A stretch of 64,000 bases of DNA from NCBI GenBank assembly GCA_964460115.1, contig CAYWPR010000001.1, positions 186,001 through 250,000 of the forward strand, given 5' to 3'. A program made the translations under genes and the position numbers. The DNA comes from JAEUJZ01 sp964460115. Its GTDB lineage: Bacteria > Myxococcota_A > Polyangia > Palsa-1104 > JAEUJZ01. This document shows, piece after piece, positions 35,564 to 43,913 of this stretch; the first letter of the stretch is position 1; each line of letters begins with the position of its first letter. Below the pieces are notes generated by a model that did not search any database, was not told the origin of the DNA, and saw only the letters and a list, made by a program, of their open reading frames with translations.

Positions 35564-36837
35564 GGGACCTCACAAAGCTTGCGTCGGCAAGTACCCTCGG
35601 CACATACGCCGTCAGGACATTCTTTGCAGCCTAGCGGTTCGCCAGGCTGCTTTACTTTTTGTTCGAACCAGCAGTTGCAAGCGTCGGCAGGCGCCGTTGC
35701 CGCGGGAGGGCCGGCGTCGCTTTGGCGGGTGACGCGCATGGCGCACTTTGGCACAAAGCCGGCGGCCACTTGCAAATCCACGACGTCCTGACCGGCGGCC
35801 GGCGCGTTGCCCAAAAGCATGGTGGCAAGCTGATTGCCTTTGGAATATTTGGGCTGTCCGGGCGCTGTGGGACTTTCGCGCTGAATCATGTGCAAAAAGC
35901 CCCACAGCGGGTAGTGACCATCGCGGACGTTTTGCTTGTCAAACGAGTTGGATTTGCGATCGGGAAAAAAGGCACCGTGCTGACTAAGAGCCTGAAATGC
36001 CAAAATGCGAAAATCGCTGCGGCGCGTATCGGCAAAAGGCGTGGCCAAAATGCCAAGCGCGGTCGCCGCATCAGACTTTAGGCCGGCAAGCAAATCGTCT
36101 GCAGTCGACACGATTGTGCCTTTCCAGCGATCCGAGGCCAGCTTGACGCGCGGGCCTAGCAGCAGCTCGGCGGCGTCTTTGTTGCCAAACAAAAAAACCG
36201 TGGCGCTTTTTAGCCAAGGCGGAACTTGCGCCGGCCCGCCCACGCTAAAAACAAAATGGGCTTCCTCGGCCTGAATAGAGTTGGCGCTTTGCGGTGCCTG
36301 CTGCGACATGACCAAGGCGTAGGGAATGACCGGGCCGGCGGCGCCGCTGTCCAAAACCCCGGCAGGAGGATTTCCCGCGTAATTGAGGCAGGTGGCGGGG
36401 GCGACTTCTGAAAGCACCAGGTTTGCTTTGGTGCCGGTTGTAGCTCCGGCGTCCAAGTCGCAAAACGCAATGGGATCGTCGGCGACCGGATAGAATTTGG
36501 CCTGGCCATGTAAACAGCCGCCATCGACGCAAGAGGCTGATTTGTCGTTTGCGACCACATCGACTCCGGCGCAGCTTGGATTGACCTGCCAAGCCACGGT
36601 CGCCGGCATGGGGTTTGGGGTTTTTGTGCGCTGTAGCAGAAATGCCACTTTTTGAATGAAAGGCTCTGCCGCCGGAGGCACGGACACGATGATCGGATTG
36701 GGCAGCGCCGTGCAGGGCTGGGCCTGGCAGTGCGATGGCCACAAAAATCCCGCCAGAAAGGCCGCGATGACAGTCCCCAGGCTGCCGGCCAAGCGGATGC
36801 TTCGATACCCTCTTGGGATGTGTGCTGCGGTCCACAT
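35560..36837 (-). CDS. PstS-like periplasmic-binding-fold secreted protein
   Basis: 425 residues with a signal peptide ending near PSHCQAQ. The central region resembles a periplasmic phosphate-binding (PBP-like) fold: AGVDVVANDKSASC near residue 92, LGILATPFADTRRSDFRILAF near 243 (quoted in part as GILATPFADTRRSD), and VRDGHYPLWGFLHMI near 307, which matches the VRDG-YPL box of PstS-type proteins. The C-terminal about 60 residues are Cys-rich (CNCWFEQK, then GCKECPDGVCAEGTCRRKLC), suggesting a disulfide module. No ABC transporter genes are nearby, so it may be a sensor or scavenger rather than a transporter subunit. It is divergent from the tube protein gene. Confidence 0.62.
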   Translation of the reverse strand: MWTAAHIPRGYRSIRLAGSLGTVIAAFLAGFLWPSHCQAQPCTALPNPIIVSVPPAAEPFIQKVAFLLQRTKTPNPMPATVAWQVNPSCAGVDVVANDKSASCVDGGCLHGQAKFYPVADDPIAFCDLDAGATTGTKANLVLSEVAPATCLNYAGNPPAGVLDSGAAGPVIPYALVMSQQAPQSANSIQAEEAHFVFSVGGPAQVPPWLKSATVFLFGNKDAAELLLGPRVKLASDRWKGTIVSTADDLLAGLKSDAATALGILATPFADTRRSDFRILAFQALSQHGAFFPDRKSNSFDKQNVRDGHYPLWGFLHMIQRESPTAPGQPKYSKGNQLATMLLGNAPAAGQDVVDLQVAAGFVPKCAMRVTRQSDAGPPAATAPADACNCWFEQKVKQPGEPLGCKECPDGVCAEGTCRRKLCEVP

Positions 36838-37011
36838 GTGGCGCAGCCTAGCACATCCTCGCAGAATCCAAGTGGGTCAAAGCCAGGTGCTTGCGAGCTG
36901 GATTCGGCGCGCAACCCAAAGCCATGCCTGGACGATAACTTTTGGCGAAGCCGGCAGCGGGCAAGCGTCCCCGGCGGGCGTGATATTCTGCAACCGAGGC
37001 GAAACAAGACC

Positions 37012-38013
37012 ATGGCTGAATTACCGACCAACAAACAAAATCGGCCTTATATCTCCAGCCGCTTTGTTCTGGAGATAGATGATGACAACGGGCGCCCAGA
37101 GTTTGTCGGTACGCTCCAAAGCATTGATGGGGGTAGCTTCAAATCCGATGTCATCGAGGAGAAACTTAGCCGGCAAGCTTCGTCGTTTAAATATGCCGGC
37201 CGGCCCAAGTTTGAAGATGTGACCATCACGATGGGCATGTCGATGGCGCCGCGCTTCTGGGCGTGGATAAACGCCAGCCTGCAATACAAAGCCCAGCGCT
37301 TAAACGGCGCGCTTGTTGCCCTGGATTACGACAATCGCGAACGCTGGCGCCGCAATTTTCAAGGGGCGCTTATTCGCGAATTGACTTTTCCCTCGCTTGA
37401 CGGCGGCTCCAAAGAACCGGCCTACCTGAGCATCAAATTTGCCGTCGAGGATCTAAAGGAAGAAAATCCGCGTGTAAACACCAAGCATACTGCCGAGCGC
37501 GAAGCCAAAGATGAATGGCCGCGTCAGCAATTGTGGCTGCCTTCGATGTTCAGCTTTCGCGTAGACGGGCTGACCCAAGAAAGCGCCGAAACCTGCAAGG
37601 TGGATGGATTTACGATCAAGCAGGAAGTGATCGATGTGGCCGTCGGCGGCCATCTGATAAACACCAAAGAGCCGGGGCGCATCGAATTTCCCGCCCTTTC
37701 GGTGACCATTTTGCAGCGCGATGCCGCACCCTGGATGAAGTGGTGGGACGAGTCGGTGCGCAACGGCAAGCATGAGCAATCCAAGCAGAAGACCGGGCAT
37801 ATCTCGTACCTGCCGCGATCAGTGCAAGGTCCGGGACTTTTGACCGGCCGGCCGCTTTTGACGCTGGATCTGCACGGGCTCGGCATTCTTGGGGTCAGCC
37901 CGGTCAAACATGAATCCAAGCAGGCGCAGCTACAGCGCATCAAGCTCGACCTTTTCGTAGAATCCATGGAACTTAAACCGGGCGAAGGAACGGTCGGCGG
38001 TTCCTTTAAATAA
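37012..38013 (+). CDS. Contractile-tail tube (T4 gp19-like) protein with two tandem tube domains
   Basis: 333 residues from ATG 37012; the open frame extends upstream to 36652, but those codons are not protein-like. Domain 1 (about residues 12-145) has FVLEIDDDNGRPEFVGTLQS, FEDVTITMGMSMAPRFWAW and LVALDYDNRERWRRNFQGAL. Domain 2 (about 178-325) repeats the plan: FSFRVDGLTQESAETCKVDG, GRIEFPALSVTILQRDAAPW, then MKWWDESVRNGKHEQ. Each fits the gp19/PF06841 tail-tube pattern (ltLkrG, W----, long sheet). Single-domain versions form hexameric tubes of phage tails, type VI systems and extracellular contractile injection systems. A two-domain version could form a trimeric pseudo-hexamer, as hub proteins do. 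No sheath, baseplate or capsid gene is near. Its cellular role is unknown. Confidence 0.75.
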   Translation: MAELPTNKQNRPYISSRFVLEIDDDNGRPEFVGTLQSIDGGSFKSDVIEEKLSRQASSFKYAGRPKFEDVTITMGMSMAPRFWAWINASLQYKAQRLNGALVALDYDNRERWRRNFQGALIRELTFPSLDGGSKEPAYLSIKFAVEDLKEENPRVNTKHTAEREAKDEWPRQQLWLPSMFSFRVDGLTQESAETCKVDGFTIKQEVIDVAVGGHLINTKEPGRIEFPALSVTILQRDAAPWMKWWDESVRNGKHEQSKQKTGHISYLPRSVQGPGLLTGRPLLTLDLHGLGILGVSPVKHESKQAQLQRIKLDLFVESMELKPGEGTVGGSFK

Positions 38014-38103
38014 TTCGCGCAATTGGCTGCGCTGTAACGACTTGCCCGATCTTTTCTGAAAATTTCATCCATTCAAACAAGCGGCAATTTGGGCACTTTT
38101 TGC

Positions 38104-38135
38104 GGGCCCTAGGGGCCCTGGCGCAGCAAATTTTT
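38104..38135 (+). terminator. Possible terminator after the tube-protein gene
   Basis: GGGCCC (38104-38109), loop TAG, GGGCCC (38113-38118), then an A/T tract reaching TTTTT at about 38131-38135. The stem is short and the T tract is about 11 nt away, so this is a weak candidate for separating the tube gene from rpoN. Confidence 0.35.
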
Positions 38136-38302
38136 CGCTCGAAAAAGCCTCAGAAAACGCCGAATTCGCCATCCAAAAAGCTCACTTGCGCGTGCTTTGA
38201 CAGAGGCATGAAGCAAGATATATACCGATTTCTGATTCTTCCTGCTACCCGAGGGATACATGCGGTGATAGGGTAGTTTTGTTAAGCCTAGAGAGTGGTG
38301 AC

Positions 38303-39817
38303 ATGTCCATGGAGATGAAGCAGAGCCTCAAGCTGTCGCAGCAGATGGTGATGACACCGCAACTGCAGATGGCGATTAAGCTCTTGCAGATTTCGCGCAT
38401 GGAGCTCGTCGAGCAGGTTCGCGAGGAGCTAAAAGAGAATCCCTTTTTGGAGGACGCCGGCGACACCGAAGCCGAAGTGTCGCGCGACGACCCTGAACGC
38501 GCGGTTGAAGCCAGCTTTCTCGGCGAAACCGAGCAGACGCTGGCGCAACCGACGCAAAAAGAAACTCGCGAGACCGCGTCAGAGGTGCCGACCGAAAGCG
38601 AAGCGCATTCGAGTAATGACGTAGATTGGGAAACCTACGCCGAAAATCTGGCGACTGCCCCAACCGCTCCGGCTTATCGCGCCGACAACGACGAGCTGCC
38701 TACTTTGGAGCAGACAGCGACGCGCGGTCCATCGCTTGTCGAGCACTTGATGGAGCAGCTCAGCATGGCCGAGCTGCCCCCCGATGAGGAAGCCTGCGCG
38801 ATTCTGATTATCGGCAATCTTGATGTCGATGGCTTTTTGATAGAGCCGCCGATTGAAGACATCGCCCAAGAAATCAATGTGCCCACCCTGGTGGCCGAGC
38901 GGGCGCTTTTGCGCGTGCAGCGTTTCGATCCGGTCGGCTGCGCGGCGCGCAATCTGCAAGAAAGCCTGCTTGTACAGGCAGAAGTTCTGGGCATCGACGA
39001 CGAAATTCTGCGCAAGATGCTGACCGAGCATCTTTCTGACCTGGAAAAGAAAAACTACGCGCGCATCGCTCAGAAGCTGCGCGTCGATATCGAAGAAGTC
39101 ATCGAAGCGGCGCGCGATATAAGGCAGCGCCTAGATCCGCGGCCCGGACGCGAATACGCCAACGAGCGCCCGCAATACATAACCGCCGACGTGTACATTC
39201 ACAAGGTCGGCGATCAGTACTTCGTTCAGGTCAACGACGACGGCCTGCCCAAGCTAAAGATCAGCAGCTACTATTTGGATACGCTTAAGCGCAAAGAGCG
39301 CGACAAGACCGACAAAGCGGCCAAAGAGTACGTGCAAGAGCGCTTGCGCTCGGCGCGCTGGCTGATCGATAGCATTCAGCAGCGGCAGCGCACCATCATT
39401 CGAGTGACCGAATCGATCCTGCATTTTCAGCGCGACTTTTTCGAAAAAGGCATCAGCCACTTAAAACCGCTGATTCTGCGCGATGTCGCCAACCACATCG
39501 GCATGCACGAATCGACGATCAGTCGCGCCACCAGCAACAAGTACGTGCACACGCCCCAGGGGCTGTTCGAGCTGAAATACTTTTTCAATGCCGGCATCAA
39601 CCGCGAAGGGGGCAGCGAAGACATTGCCTCCGAAGCGGTGAAACGGCTGATCAAGCAAATCGTAGGCAGCGAGGATCCCAAAAAGCCCTATTCGGATCAA
39701 AAGCTGGTCGAACTGCTAAGGCAGCGCCAGCAGATCGACATCGCGCGACGTACCGTCGCCAAATACCGCGAGCAACTCGGCATCTTGCCCTCTGCGCAAA
39801 GAAAGCAGGTGTTCTAG
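38303..39817 (+). CDS. rpoN: RNA polymerase sigma-54 factor
   Basis: 504 residues from ATG 38303. Sigma-54 directs RNA polymerase to -24/-12 promoters and needs ATP-driven activators, two of which are in this window. The N-terminal activator-contact region is canonical (KQSLKLSQQMVMTPQLQMAI), followed by an acidic linker, the core-binding domain (LASLE-like QRFDPVGCAARNLQESL) and the helix-turn-helix (HIGMHESTISRATSNKYVHT). The RpoN box ARRTVAKYRE, which binds the -24 element, is near the C-terminus. It is followed by hpf, ptsN and hprK, the classical rpoN neighbourhood. An upstream ATA-rich stretch (38217-38260) could hold its promoter. Confidence 0.97.
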   Translation: MSMEMKQSLKLSQQMVMTPQLQMAIKLLQISRMELVEQVREELKENPFLEDAGDTEAEVSRDDPERAVEASFLGETEQTLAQPTQKETRETASEVPTESEAHSSNDVDWETYAENLATAPTAPAYRADNDELPTLEQTATRGPSLVEHLMEQLSMAELPPDEEACAILIIGNLDVDGFLIEPPIEDIAQEINVPTLVAERALLRVQRFDPVGCAARNLQESLLVQAEVLGIDDEILRKMLTEHLSDLEKKNYARIAQKLRVDIEEVIEAARDIRQRLDPRPGREYANERPQYITADVYIHKVGDQYFVQVNDDGLPKLKISSYYLDTLKRKERDKTDKAAKEYVQERLRSARWLIDSIQQRQRTIIRVTESILHFQRDFFEKGISHLKPLILRDVANHIGMHESTISRATSNKYVHTPQGLFELKYFFNAGINREGGSEDIASEAVKRLIKQIVGSEDPKKPYSDQKLVELLRQRQQIDIARRTVAKYREQLGILPSAQRKQVF

Positions 39818-39971
39818 TCACTGTCGCTGGCTAGCCACGCTGATGGCACAGGCTGGGTCCGGGGCCCCGTTTTCTATTGACCCCGGCTCCGATCAGACAT
39901 AGACAGCTACGACCCGGCGCGTTGTGTTCACTGGCGCCTTTATGGAAAGTCGGTCTAGAAAGGGGATTGCA

Positions 39972-40610
39972 ATGCATCTGTCATTCACGTTCCGCAGCTT
40001 GGAAGCCAACGACTCGCTGAAGGAGTATGCGCGCGAGAAGTTAGAGCGTATTCGCAAGTATTTCCCCGAGCCGATTAAGGTACACGTCGTATTTTCGCAG
40101 CAGCGCGGCTACCTGTTTGGCGCCGACGTGCAGATCACTTTGCACAACGGCCTTTTGGTCAAAGGCGTTGAAGCCAACGAGGATTACTACTCGGCGATCG
40201 ACTTGGTCGTGGCCAAAATCGAAAGGCAACTGCGCAAGTACAAGGATCGCATTCGCGAGCACAAGCCGGACAGCGGGCCGGAGCGCGCTTTTATGCACCG
40301 CGTCATGGCCTATGAAGGCGGAAACGCTTCCGCGGAATCACCCGTCCCGATCCCGCAGCCGCCGAGCCTCCATGACGTAACCGTGCCGCGACCGCGGGTC
40401 ATCAAGGAAGAAAAGTTCATCGCTCGACCAATGTCCGTCGAAGAAGCGATTATGCGGATGAACCTTTTGCACGAGAGTTTCCTGTGCTTCAATAACAACC
40501 AGACGCACGAGATCAATGTCGTCTACCGTCGCGACGATGGCACGTACGGCCTTATCGAGACCACCCACGCCAGCGACAAAGCTGCACAAGGTGCCAACAA
40601 CAGCCAATAG
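39972..40610 (+). CDS. hpf: Ribosome hibernation promoting factor, long form
   Basis: 212 residues from ATG 39972, preceded by AAAGGGG. The N-terminal S30AE domain (MHLSFTFRSLEANDSLKEYA, then KYFPEPIKVHVVFSQQRGYL) binds the 30S decoding centre. A linker and a C-terminal dimerisation domain (KEEKFIARPMSVEEAIMRMN, then LLHESFLCFNNNQTHEINVV) follow. The long form makes translationally silent 100S ribosome dimers in stationary phase. It sits between rpoN and ptsN, as in many proteobacteria, although enteric relatives have a short HPF. The 154 nt after rpoN may include its own promoter. Confidence 0.94.
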   Translation: MHLSFTFRSLEANDSLKEYAREKLERIRKYFPEPIKVHVVFSQQRGYLFGADVQITLHNGLLVKGVEANEDYYSAIDLVVAKIERQLRKYKDRIREHKPDSGPERAFMHRVMAYEGGNASAESPVPIPQPPSLHDVTVPRPRVIKEEKFIARPMSVEEAIMRMNLLHESFLCFNNNQTHEINVVYRRDDGTYGLIETTHASDKAAQGANNSQ

Positions 40611-40676
40611 CCTGGTTGCTCTTTTGGCAGCCCAGGTAGGTGCCCGTGGCCAACTGGAGTCGGCGGGCGTGGAAAT

Positions 40677-41144
40677 GTGGAGATGAAACTCGTCGAATTC
40701 GTGCGGCCCGAGCTAATCATCCCGGAGCTACTCGGCCAGAGCAAACAGCAAGTGGTGGCCGAGCTGGCCCGTCATCTTGCGCGCTCGCAGCCGAGTCTGG
40801 ATCCCGAGTCACTCACTCGGGTATTGATGGAACGCGAGGAACTGGCCAGTACCGCCATTGGCGAAGATATCGCCATTCCGCACGGCAAGCTGGACACTGC
40901 CACTCGGCTTATCGGATGCGTCGGCCGATCATCCCGCGGCGTGATGTTTGATTCGCTGGATGGACGGCCTACGCATCTATTTTTTGTGCTGGTGGCGCCG
41001 GAAAGCTCCACCGGCATGCATCTAAAGGCGCTGGCCCGCATCAGCCGCGTCTTTAAGGATGCCGATTTTCGCAGCCGTCTCATGAAAGCCCCAACCGCCG
41101 GGGAAATGTTTCGTATCATCGAAGAAGAAGACGGAAAATATTAA
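40677..41144 (+). CDS. ptsN: Nitrogen-PTS enzyme IIA
   Basis: 155 residues from GTG 40677; ATG 40683 is an alternative, but the nearest GGAG would then touch the start codon. The phospho-acceptor His is in IAIPHGKLDT (residue 69). Other features of EIIA-Ntr are STAIGEDIAIPH, a beta-rich middle (THLFFVLVAPESSTGMHL) and the C-terminal helices. It is phosphorylated by HPr-like proteins and modulates potassium transport, stress signalling and carbon/nitrogen balance; it does not transport sugar. The neighbouring hprK suggests that phosphorylated HPr feeds this branch. ptsH and ptsI are not in the window. Confidence 0.94.
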   Translation: MEMKLVEFVRPELIIPELLGQSKQQVVAELARHLARSQPSLDPESLTRVLMEREELASTAIGEDIAIPHGKLDTATRLIGCVGRSSRGVMFDSLDGRPTHLFFVLVAPESSTGMHLKALARISRVFKDADFRSRLMKAPTAGEMFRIIEEEDGKY

Positions 41145-41195
41145 GATTTCTCAGCAAACAAGTTTGCCACCCATCAATCGCAAGGACTTTTGGAC

Positions 41196-42182
41196 ATGGC
41201 TGGCGTATCGGTCCATTCGCTTTTAGAACCTGAGGCAGGACTGGCGCTTTCGGTAGTTGCCGGGCGCGCTGGGCTTGGTCGCAAAATCGGCGGCGTGCGC
41301 ATTCAAAAGCCGGGATTGGCGCTGACCGGGTTTATTCAGCACGTTCATCCCGAGCGGCTGCAGGTGCTTGGTCTGACCGAAATCTCGTACATGCGCAGCC
41401 TGGACGAGCCAGCGCGCATCAGCGCCGCGCAGTGGCTAGGCGGTTTGCGTCCCTGCGTGGTCATCGTGACCCGCGGTTTGGAGATTCCAAGCGAGCTTGC
41501 GGTCACGCTGGAAGAGCACGGCGTGGCGCTTTTGAGCACGCCGCTTATGTCTTCGGTGTTTATTAACCGCGTCACCAAATTTCTGGAATTTCGCCTGGCC
41601 CCTTCGACCACCCTGCACGGGGTGCTTATCGATGTTCTGGGCGTTGGCGCCCTATTGCTCGGCAAGTCGGGCATCGGCAAAAGCGAAGCGGCGCTCGATC
41701 TGGTGCTACGCGGACATCGCCTCGTGGCCGATGATGTCGTCGAAATTCGCAAGCGCCTGCCCGACATTCTGATCGGCGCCAGCAGCGAACTTATCAAGCA
41801 TCATATGGAAATTCGCGGCCTGGGCATTTTGAACATCAAGGACTTGTACGGCATCTCGGCGGTGCGCGACACCAAGAAGATCGAACTCGTCATCGAGCTG
41901 ACCGACTGGAATGAAAACGAAGAATACGATCGCCTGGGGGTCGAGGAACGTCGCTATGCAATTTTAGACGTGGCGCTGCCCATGCTGCGCATTCCGATTC
42001 GTCCCGGTCGCAACATCGCATCGCTTATCGAGGTTGCCGCGCGCAATCAGCTTTTGAAGCAGCAGGGCAAGCACTCGGCGCGCGATTTTCAGGATCGTCT
42101 GGGCCGCGCCATGACTGAGCCCACAAGTTCCCCAGTTCCCCCGCTCTCGGTCCTTTCATCAATGTCCGGCGAGGTTGAGTAG
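41196..42182 (+). CDS. hprK: HPr kinase/phosphorylase
   Basis: 328 residues from ATG 41196 with AAGGA upstream. It phosphorylates a Ser of HPr using ATP (or reverses this). The N-terminal domain (about residues 1-130) is followed by the catalytic domain: TTLHGVLIDVLGVGALLLGK, then SGIGKSEAALDLVLRG (Walker A), HRLVADDVVEI with its metal site, IEIRGLGILNIKDLYGISA-like MEIRGLGILNIKDLYGISAV (quoted in part as RGLGILNIKDLYG), and PIRPGRNIASLIEVAARN. In proteobacteria, hprK near rpoN belongs to the regulatory nitrogen-PTS; rapZ and the EIIA-Man-like gene that often follow are absent. The C-terminal tail is Ser/Pro-rich. It is convergent with a sigma-54 response regulator. Confidence 0.93.
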   Translation: MAGVSVHSLLEPEAGLALSVVAGRAGLGRKIGGVRIQKPGLALTGFIQHVHPERLQVLGLTEISYMRSLDEPARISAAQWLGGLRPCVVIVTRGLEIPSELAVTLEEHGVALLSTPLMSSVFINRVTKFLEFRLAPSTTLHGVLIDVLGVGALLLGKSGIGKSEAALDLVLRGHRLVADDVVEIRKRLPDILIGASSELIKHHMEIRGLGILNIKDLYGISAVRDTKKIELVIELTDWNENEEYDRLGVEERRYAILDVALPMLRIPIRPGRNIASLIEVAARNQLLKQQGKHSARDFQDRLGRAMTEPTSSPVPPLSVLSSMSGEVE

Positions 42183-42195
42183 GCCCAGTCTGAGG

Positions 42196-43824
42196 CTAGG
42201 CTTCTTCGCTGTCTGGAGGACGGCTGGACAGAAGATGTAGCAGGTCGTGCTTGCGCAGCCGGTAGTAAAGCGTAGAGCGGTTGATTTCCAAAAGCCGCGC
42301 CGCGGCGGCGATATTGCCCTCGCTACGTTCGATGGCCGCTAAGATCTCGCTGCGTTCTTTTTCGTGCAAACGCTCGGCCAGCGAGCGTCCGCCTGCAAGC
42401 GGTGCCAGCGCTGACAAGGGATCGGCCCGATTCGGCGCCGCCAGTGGCGGAGGCGCCGCCGCACCCGCCGTCACCGGCCCGGTAGCCGCCGGCGCTTGTA
42501 GCGCCCCAGCCGGACGACGCGCAGTGGGACGGCTGAATTCCAAGTCGCTGACGCGAATCTCTGCGCCATTTGACAGGATGAGCGCCCGCTCGATGAGATT
42601 TTCAAGCTCGCGCACGTTGCCGGGGAAACTGTATTGCATCAGCATCTCAAGCGCGGCCGGCTCAATCCCTTTTACGCTGGTTCGCCCCGAACTGTGATGA
42701 CGCCATTTGTGCAAAAAGTGCTGACACAATAGCGGTACATCGTCCAGCCGTTCGCGCAGCGGCGGCAGCACGATGGGAAAAACATTCAGACGGTAGTAAA
42801 GATCCTCGCGAAACTTGCCTTCGGCAACCAGCGTTTCCAAGTTGCGATGCGTCGCCGAGATGATACGCACATCGACTTTCAGCGTTTCACTGCCGCCGAC
42901 CCGTTCGAACGTGCGCTCTTGCAACACCCGCAAAAGCTTGACCTGTACCTCTGTCGGCAGATCGCCAATTTCATCCAAAAATAAGGTGCCGCCCTCGGCC
43001 AGTTCGAATCGCCCGGGACGACGAGCCACCGCGCCGGTAAACGCTCCGCGCTCATGACCAAAAAGTTCAGACTCTAAGACCCCGCCGGCCAGCGCCGCGC
43101 AGTTGACGCGCACAAAAGGTTTGCCCTCGCGTGGAGAATTGATGTGAATGGCGTGCGCCACAAGCTCTTTGCCGGTGCCGCTTTCGCCACGCAAAAGCAC
43201 CGTGGCATGCGTCCGCGCCACTTGCTCGGCGCGCAAAAGCGCCGTCTTTAACGATTGCGAATTGCCGACAAGCTGCCCAAAGTTCCAGGCTTCGTGCCAC
43301 TCTTCATTGAGATAGCCGGCGTATTGACGAAGCTGCTCGACTAGCCGCGCGTTTTCGGTGCGCAGATGGTAGCGCTCAAGCGCTTGCAAAAGCACGCCGC
43401 GCATTTCTTTTTTGTCCCAGGGCTTGGCGATGTAGCGATACACTTGCCCCTGGTTGATTGCCTCGATCAGCACATCCACATCGGTGTACGCGGTCAGAAT
43501 GATCGGCACGGCATCGGGCGCAATGGTTCGCGCCCGAGCTAAAAATTCCAGCCCGCTCATGCGCGGCATGCGCTGATCGGTGATGAGCACCGCCACTCGC
43601 TCTTTTTGCAGAATGGCCAGCCCTTCCGTACCGGATTGCGCCGTCAGAATGTGAAAGCTTTTCTTAAAATTGAAGCGAAAGGCGTCAAGATTGTCGGGCT
43701 CGTCATCGACGACCAGCACCGGAAGCGATTGCAAATCGGGCGCGCGGCGCGGCGGACCGCCCGCCCCCCCCGACGCTGCACCGGATGAAGACGAACCCGG
43801 ATCGACGCTGGCACCATTTGACAT
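42196..43824 (-). CDS. Sigma-54-dependent response regulator (REC, AAA+, Fis-type HTH)
   Basis: 542 residues from ATG 43824 (MSNGA); ATG 43842 is an alternative and neither has a strong ribosome site. A Ser/Gly/Pro-rich head precedes the receiver domain (VLVVDDEPDNLDAFRF; phospho-Asp in LITDQRMP; RYIAKPWD). The AAA+ domain has Walker A GESGTGKELVAHAIH, the sigma-54-contacting GAFTGA in GHERGAFTGAVA, GGTLFLDEIGDL and an Arg finger region. The C-terminal HTH is ERSEGNIAAAARLLEINRST. It should activate sigma-54 promoters after phosphorylation. No histidine kinase is adjacent. It faces rpoN-hpf-ptsN-hprK and is divergent from a Ser/Thr kinase gene. Confidence 0.92.
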   Translation of the reverse strand: MSNGASVDPGSSSSGAASGGAGGPPRRAPDLQSLPVLVVDDEPDNLDAFRFNFKKSFHILTAQSGTEGLAILQKERVAVLITDQRMPRMSGLEFLARARTIAPDAVPIILTAYTDVDVLIEAINQGQVYRYIAKPWDKKEMRGVLLQALERYHLRTENARLVEQLRQYAGYLNEEWHEAWNFGQLVGNSQSLKTALLRAEQVARTHATVLLRGESGTGKELVAHAIHINSPREGKPFVRVNCAALAGGVLESELFGHERGAFTGAVARRPGRFELAEGGTLFLDEIGDLPTEVQVKLLRVLQERTFERVGGSETLKVDVRIISATHRNLETLVAEGKFREDLYYRLNVFPIVLPPLRERLDDVPLLCQHFLHKWRHHSSGRTSVKGIEPAALEMLMQYSFPGNVRELENLIERALILSNGAEIRVSDLEFSRPTARRPAGALQAPAATGPVTAGAAAPPPLAAPNRADPLSALAPLAGGRSLAERLHEKERSEILAAIERSEGNIAAAARLLEINRSTLYYRLRKHDLLHLLSSRPPDSEEA

Positions 43825-43913
43825 ATACACGCAAGCTAACATCGAGCCGCGGCGGCCGTAAAGAGCTGCAGCGGGAAAATTGTCAGGCGGTATAAGACTG
43901 CTATTCTGCGGCG

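Noticed and set aside
35111..35791. Plus-strand frame across the mini-resolvase and PstS-like genes
   Set aside because: It is rich in Arg, Ser and Pro and crosses three well-supported minus-strand genes.
36652..37011. 120-codon N-terminal extension of the tube protein
   Set aside because: The residues are low-complexity and basic, and they overlap the divergent PstS-like gene; the tube fold starts after ATG 37012.
36210..37034. Minus-strand open frame of 274 codons over the PstS-like gene start
   Set aside because: It is the shadow frame of the PstS-like gene, and it also runs over the tube gene start.
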